Assembly (NCBI RefSeq): GCF_020252405.1
Contig: NZ_JADCDA010000075.1
Span: 16,931 to 80,930, forward strand
DNA from: Aestuariivirga sp.
GTDB taxonomy: Bacteria > Pseudomonadota > Alphaproteobacteria > Rhizobiales > Aestuariivirgaceae
Direction: 5' to 3'
Length of the DNA stretch: 64,000 nt
The notes beneath the pieces were generated by a model. The model ran no database searches and had not been told where the DNA came from. It saw only the letters and a list, made by a program, of their open reading frames with translations. The first letter of the stretch is position 1. Each line of letters opens with the position of its first letter. A program made the translations under genes and the position numbers. Positions 60,618 to 64,000 of this stretch are shown one piece after another.

Positions 60618-61541
60618 TTAAACGGAGAACCGCCACTCCATGCGGTGGCGATAGACGTCGTCCGGCCGCAGCAGGGCGCTCGGAAAGTTCGCGTGCGTCG
60701 GGGCGTCGGGGAAGTTCTGGGGCTCGATGGCGATGGCGGCGTATTGCTGCAAGGGGCCTGTCTTGCCGGGAAAGCCCTCGTTCCAGTGTTCGGCGGTGTA
60801 CATCTGCATGCCGGCCTCCGTGGTCCACACCTCCATGGTGCGGCCGGAGACCGGGTCCTTCAGCGTGAGGCCGTGCCTCAGCGTGCCGCGCGGGCCGTCC
60901 AGCACCCAGCAATTGTCATAGACGCCGCTGACCTTGCGGAGTTCACGAAAGTCCCAGCGCGTGCCGGTGACGTCGCGGATCTCGCCGGACGGCAGCAGCC
61001 CGGCGCTCAAGGGAAGATAGTGCGAGCCGAGGATCTCGATCTCGTGGGCGAAGGCGTTGCGCGCGCCGCCGGACAGATTCCAATAGGTGTGGTTGGTGAG
61101 GTTGACGGTCGTGGGCTTCGTGGTGCGCGCCGCGAAGTCGAGCGAGAGGGTTGCGCCGTTCACGGCGTAGGTGGCGGTGACATCGAGTGCGCCCGGATAG
61201 CCCTGGTCGCCATCGGGCGAGTGGAGGCTGAAGCGAACAGCATTCTCCGTGGACTGAACGTTCCAGTGGCGAACCGAGAAATTATCCGGCCCGCCATGGA
61301 GCTGATGGGCACCCGTGTTGGGGACCAGCGGATATTCGGTTCCGTCGATGTTGATGCGGGAATTGGTGATGCGGCCGGCAATGCGGCCCGCCACGGCGCC
61401 CGTGGTCCAGTCGCCTGCGAGAATGTCCGAATCCGTGCCGCCGCCCATGATCACGTCAGCGCCGGCGAAATCGAGCGCCACGAGCCGCGCGCCCAGCGTG
61501 GTGAAGCGGGCGCGGATCTGGCCGCTGTTCAGTTCGAGCAT
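60618..61541 (-). CDS. Aldose 1-epimerase (mutarotase)
   Basis: From ATG 61541 (MLELNSGQIRARFTTLG) it has 307 residues. The catalytic and binding residues stand in NTGAHQLHGGPDNFS (His), LTNHTYWNLSG (catalytic His) and IAIEPQNFPDAPTH (catalytic Glu). It interconverts alpha and beta anomers of aldoses. It lies 73 bp after the sugar-acid dehydratase on the same strand, across a strong hairpin, suggesting a shared pentose/hexose oxidation pathway. Confidence 0.92.
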   Translation of the reverse strand: MLELNSGQIRARFTTLGARLVALDFAGADVIMGGGTDSDILAGDWTTGAVAGRIAGRITNSRINIDGTEYPLVPNTGAHQLHGGPDNFSVRHWNVQSTENAVRFSLHSPDGDQGYPGALDVTATYAVNGATLSLDFAARTTKPTTVNLTNHTYWNLSGGARNAFAHEIEILGSHYLPLSAGLLPSGEIRDVTGTRWDFRELRKVSGVYDNCWVLDGPRGTLRHGLTLKDPVSGRTMEVWTTEAGMQMYTAEHWNEGFPGKTGPLQQYAAIAIEPQNFPDAPTHANFPSALLRPDDVYRHRMEWRFSV

Positions 61542-61567
61542 GGGAAGGGCTCCTCGATTGTTCCAAT

Positions 61568-61609
61568 CTGTTCCTCTCCCCCGGTGCACAGACCGGGGGA
61601 GAGGAACAG
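61568..61609. terminator. Perfect 18-bp hairpin between dehydratase and mutarotase
   Basis: Arms 61568-61585 and 61592-61609 are exact reverse complements around a 6-base loop. It sits 5 bp downstream of the dehydratase stop. There is no U run on the minus strand, so it may be a processing/stability hairpin or repeat-derived terminator that lowers expression of the mutarotase gene. Confidence 0.75.
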
Positions 61610-61614
61610 CGGTG

Positions 61615-63417
61615 TCAGTGATTGTCGCGCGGCAGGCCCATGGTCTTGGCGACGCGCCGGAACTTGGTGGCGCCCTTCAGCACCATGCCGCCGTCGAGTT
61701 GACCCACTTCCTTGCGGAAGATTTCCTGCCAGGGCGTCTGGCTCGGCGGCGCCTGGTAACCGCCGTTCTTCTCAAGCTCCTCGCGGCGGCGCTTCAGCTC
61801 GTCCTCGGCCACGAGCATGTCGCAGGCGCCCTTGTTGAGGTCGATGCGCACCATGTCGCCGTTCTTGAGGATGGCGAGGCCGCCACCGGCCGCCGCCTCG
61901 GGCGAGGCATTGAGGATCGAGGGCGAGCCCGACGTGCCGGACTGGCGGCCGTCGCCCACGCAGGGCAGCGAGCGGATGCCCTTTTCGAGCAGGTAATTCG
62001 GCGCCCGCATGTTGACCACTTCCGCCGCGCCCGGATAGCCCAGGGGACCGACGCCGCGGATGAACAGGATGGTGTTCTCGTCGATGCCGAGCTTCGGATC
62101 GTCGATATGGGCGTGGTAATCCTCCGGACCGTCGAAGACGATGGCCTTGGCCACGAAGGCATTGGGGTCCGTGGGGTTGGAGAGATAGCGCTGGCGGAAT
62201 TCCTCCGAGATCACGGAGGTCTTCATGATGGCGTTGTCGAAGAGGTTGCCGGTCAGGCGCTTGAAGCCGGCGTGCTCCTTCATGGGCTTTGCAAACTCGC
62301 GGATCACCGCGCGGTCCCAGGAATACTGGCCCTTGCAGTTTTCGCCGATGGTCCTGCCATTGGCGGTGACGCAGTCCTCGTGGATCTTGCCCGCGCCAAT
62401 CAGCTCCGCCACCACGGCGGGAACGCCGCCGGCGCGGTGATAGTCCTCGCCGAGGTATTCGCCGGCGGGCTGCAGGTTGACAAGCAGCGGCAGATCATAG
62501 CCGTGTTTCTCCCAGTCCGCCACGGTGAGCTCGATGCCGAGATGGGCCGCGATCGCGTTCAGGTGGTTCGGCGCGTTGGTGGAGCCGCCGATGGCGGTGT
62601 TCACCGCAATGGCGTTCTCGAAGGCCTGGCGCGTCATGATCCTGGACGGCGTCAAATCCTCCTTCACCATGTCGACGATGCGGCGGCCGGTGGCATAGGC
62701 CATCTGCCCGCGCTCGCGGTAGGGCGCGGGGATGACGCCATTGCCGGGAAGGCACATGCCAAGCGCCTCCGTGAGCGAGTTCATGGTCGTCGCCGTGCCC
62801 ATGGTGTTGCAGAAGCCGGTGGAGGGCGCGGACGTGGCGACCAGTTCGATGAAGCCTTCGTAGTCGAGCTCGCCCGTTGCCAGCTTCTCGCGCGCCATCC
62901 ACACGATGGTGCCGGAGCCGGTGCGCTGGCCCTTGTACCAGCCGTTGAGCATCGGGCCCGACGAGAGCGCGATCGCCGGAATGTCGACCGTCGCCGCCGC
63001 CATCAGGCAGGCGGGCGTGGTCTTGTCGCAGCCGATGGTCAGCACCACGCCGTCCAGCGGATAGCCATAGAGCACCTCGACAAGCGAGAGGTAGGACAGG
63101 TTCCGGTCGAGCGAGGCGGTGGGGCGCTTGCCGGTTTCCTGGATGGGGTGGATGGGGAATTCCAGCGGAATGCCGCCATTCTCATAGATGCCGTCGCGCA
63201 CGCGCTTCACCAGATCCACATGGGCGCGGTTGCAGGGCGAGAGGTCGGAACCCGTCTGGGCGATGCCGATGACCGGCTTGCCAGCCTGCAGTTCCGAGCG
63301 CGTGAGGCCGAAGTTCAGATAACGCTCAAGATAGAGCGCGGTCATGTCGGCATTGGCCGGATTGTCGAACCAGGCCTGGGAACGGTATTTGAGCGGCTTC
63401 TGCGGGGTGTTTGCCAT
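61615..63417 (-). CDS. IlvD/Edd-family sugar-acid dehydratase (arabinonate/xylonate dehydratase-like)
   Basis: A 600-residue iron-sulphur dehydratase; ATG 63417 follows a strong GGAGGA site. Cluster Cys residues are in [24 protein letters not shown] and [14 protein letters not shown]; the catalytic-base Ser region is [13 protein letters not shown]. The lack of housekeeping IlvD features and the mutarotase partner point to an aldonate such as L-arabinonate, D-xylonate or a relative, dehydrated to 2-keto-3-deoxy acid. Exact substrate not decided. Its promoter lies in the 250 bp shared with the rRNA promoter region. Confidence 0.88.
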   Translation of the reverse strand: MANTPQKPLKYRSQAWFDNPANADMTALYLERYLNFGLTRSELQAGKPVIGIAQTGSDLSPCNRAHVDLVKRVRDGIYENGGIPLEFPIHPIQETGKRPTASLDRNLSYLSLVEVLYGYPLDGVVLTIGCDKTTPACLMAAATVDIPAIALSSGPMLNGWYKGQRTGSGTIVWMAREKLATGELDYEGFIELVATSAPSTGFCNTMGTATTMNSLTEALGMCLPGNGVIPAPYRERGQMAYATGRRIVDMVKEDLTPSRIMTRQAFENAIAVNTAIGGSTNAPNHLNAIAAHLGIELTVADWEKHGYDLPLLVNLQPAGEYLGEDYHRAGGVPAVVAELIGAGKIHEDCVTANGRTIGENCKGQYSWDRAVIREFAKPMKEHAGFKRLTGNLFDNAIMKTSVISEEFRQRYLSNPTDPNAFVAKAIVFDGPEDYHAHIDDPKLGIDENTILFIRGVGPLGYPGAAEVVNMRAPNYLLEKGIRSLPCVGDGRQSGTSGSPSILNASPEAAAGGGLAILKNGDMVRIDLNKGACDMLVAEDELKRRREELEKNGGYQAPPSQTPWQEIFRKEVGQLDGGMVLKGATKFRRVAKTMGLPRDNH

Positions 63418-63682
63418 GGGATCCTCCAATCGTCCGATATTTACAGGGGGATCCCCGGTGCGTCCATGGTAAGCACGTTGCGGAGGGCGTGAATGGGCCG
63501 GCGGGAAGGGCCTGTTCCGGACGGGGAGGAAGGTTCTTGACCGTCCGGACGGGTTTGGACCCGCCGGAGCACGTCCCGATTTCCAATTCCTGACCGCGAT
63601 GACCTCTGACCTTCATGACGCACTGATGACTGTTACAATTCATTCACTTATCGTTTTTTTGAAGATTTGACGTTTTCCGGTG

Positions 63683-63712
63683 TTGACAGTTCGCAGGGGC
63701 TCGCCATATACA
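63683..63712 (+). promoter_or_regulatory. Strong sigma70-type promoter, probably of an rRNA operon
   Basis: TTGACA at 63683-63688 and TATACA at 63707-63712 with an 18-bp spacer. Just upstream is an AT-rich patch (about 63636-63676, including seven T in a row) that could serve as an UP element. The gap 63418-63682 otherwise contains a CCGTCCGGACGG palindrome at 63541-63552 and no gene. Confidence 0.65.
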
Positions 63713-64000
63713 CCCCATCACTGAGGGGCGCGGCGCTGCGGCGCGGCATGCCTTTCTGCCGAAAGCTGACAAGCTGGCGTGGCTGCCGGATGTCCTGAAA
63801 AGGGGATCCGGAGGTTCCTGCGCCTGTGGTCAGGTTGAGGTTTTGGGGACGCGAGTTCCCGTTGCTGATTGACATTGTGAAGAGAGAAAGAGAGACGCAG
63901 GCGGCGTGTGTTCTTGCGGGTCCTGGGGTAACCTGGGGCTGTTAGGAAACAACGTATCGCATGCGTCTTTGAGAGTAGCCAAAAGCTTTGGCGGGAGCAC
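63713..64000 (+). ncRNA. Probable rRNA operon leader (transcribed, upstream of 16S)
   Basis: No plausible protein frame occurs from the promoter to the window end. TGCTGATTGACATTG at 63863-63877 resembles the boxA-type antitermination site of alphaproteobacterial rrn leaders, and is followed by the AAGAGAGAAAGAGA stretch typical of these leaders. The terminal part (ATGCGTCTTTGAGAGTAGCC and on) also looks familiar as rhizobial rrn leader sequence. The 16S gene itself is not in the window. Confidence 0.55.

Overview
The window reads as a high-GC alphaproteobacterial chromosome, most likely Hyphomicrobiales (Rhizobiales). The evidence is the gene content and order: trpE/ppiD/tpiA/secG/pyrG/kdsA/eno at one end and a zapE/mdh/sucCDAB/lpdA block towards the other, with many CUT1-type sugar ABC, FGGY kinase and class II aldolase genes between them. 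Most genes sit in tightly packed operons with 4-bp overlaps. No tRNA, CRISPR array or IS transposase was seen.

Layout. 1-11.4 kb: housekeeping genes (trpE start, ppiD, tpiA, an ATC-hydrolase-like gene, secG, pyrG, an MscS-type channel, a PaaI-type thioesterase, kdsA, eno, and a membrane-anchored protein of unknown function). 11.3-19.4 kb: two DMT exporters, a DenD-like dehydrogenase divergent from a dimethylglycine/sarcosine-dehydrogenase-like flavoprotein, an L,D-transpeptidase, a small lipoprotein and an outer-membrane beta-barrel. 19.6-31.7 kb: one long minus-strand operon for uptake and catabolism of an unidentified polyol or sugar. It has ABC permeases, binding protein and ATPase, two FGGY kinases, a glycerol-1-phosphate-dehydrogenase-like enzyme, a GpsA-like enzyme, a HAD-IIA phosphatase and a class II aldolase. 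Its SorC regulator lacks its central ligand-binding core. 31.9-33.2 kb: a lower-GC two-gene cassette (unknown protein plus DUF1828/DUF1829 protein). 33.2-36.8 kb: a second sugar locus (SAF-domain dehydrogenase, FucA-like aldolase, divergent FGGY kinase). 37-43 kb: small unknowns, a VOC protein, a broken GNAT gene, mmsA, a GNAT, xerC and a DadA-like oxidase.

43.2-53.6 kb: TCA-cycle operon mdh-sucC-[vapBC]-sucD-sucA-sucB-SDR-lpdA on the minus strand, with a VapBC-type toxin-antitoxin pair lodged between the two succinyl-CoA synthetase subunits. 53.7-60.6 kb: zapE, a transaldolase-like gene, a p-aminobenzoate cluster (pabB-pabA-pabC-like) and divergent priA. 60.6-63.4 kb: aldose 1-epimerase and an IlvD/Edd sugar-acid dehydratase separated by a perfect 18-bp hairpin. 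The last 300 bases look like the promoter and leader of an rRNA operon whose 16S gene would lie just beyond the window.

Palindromic repeats are frequent between genes: one CCGTCATCCCGG-type family with copies or relatives at 40.6, 43.1 and 54.8 kb, a 54-bp tandem repeat with hairpins at 28.0-28.3 kb, and a nested palindrome at 49.6 kb. The candidates for undescribed biology are the 31.9-33.2 kb cassette and the catabolic pathway of the 19.6-31.7 kb operon.
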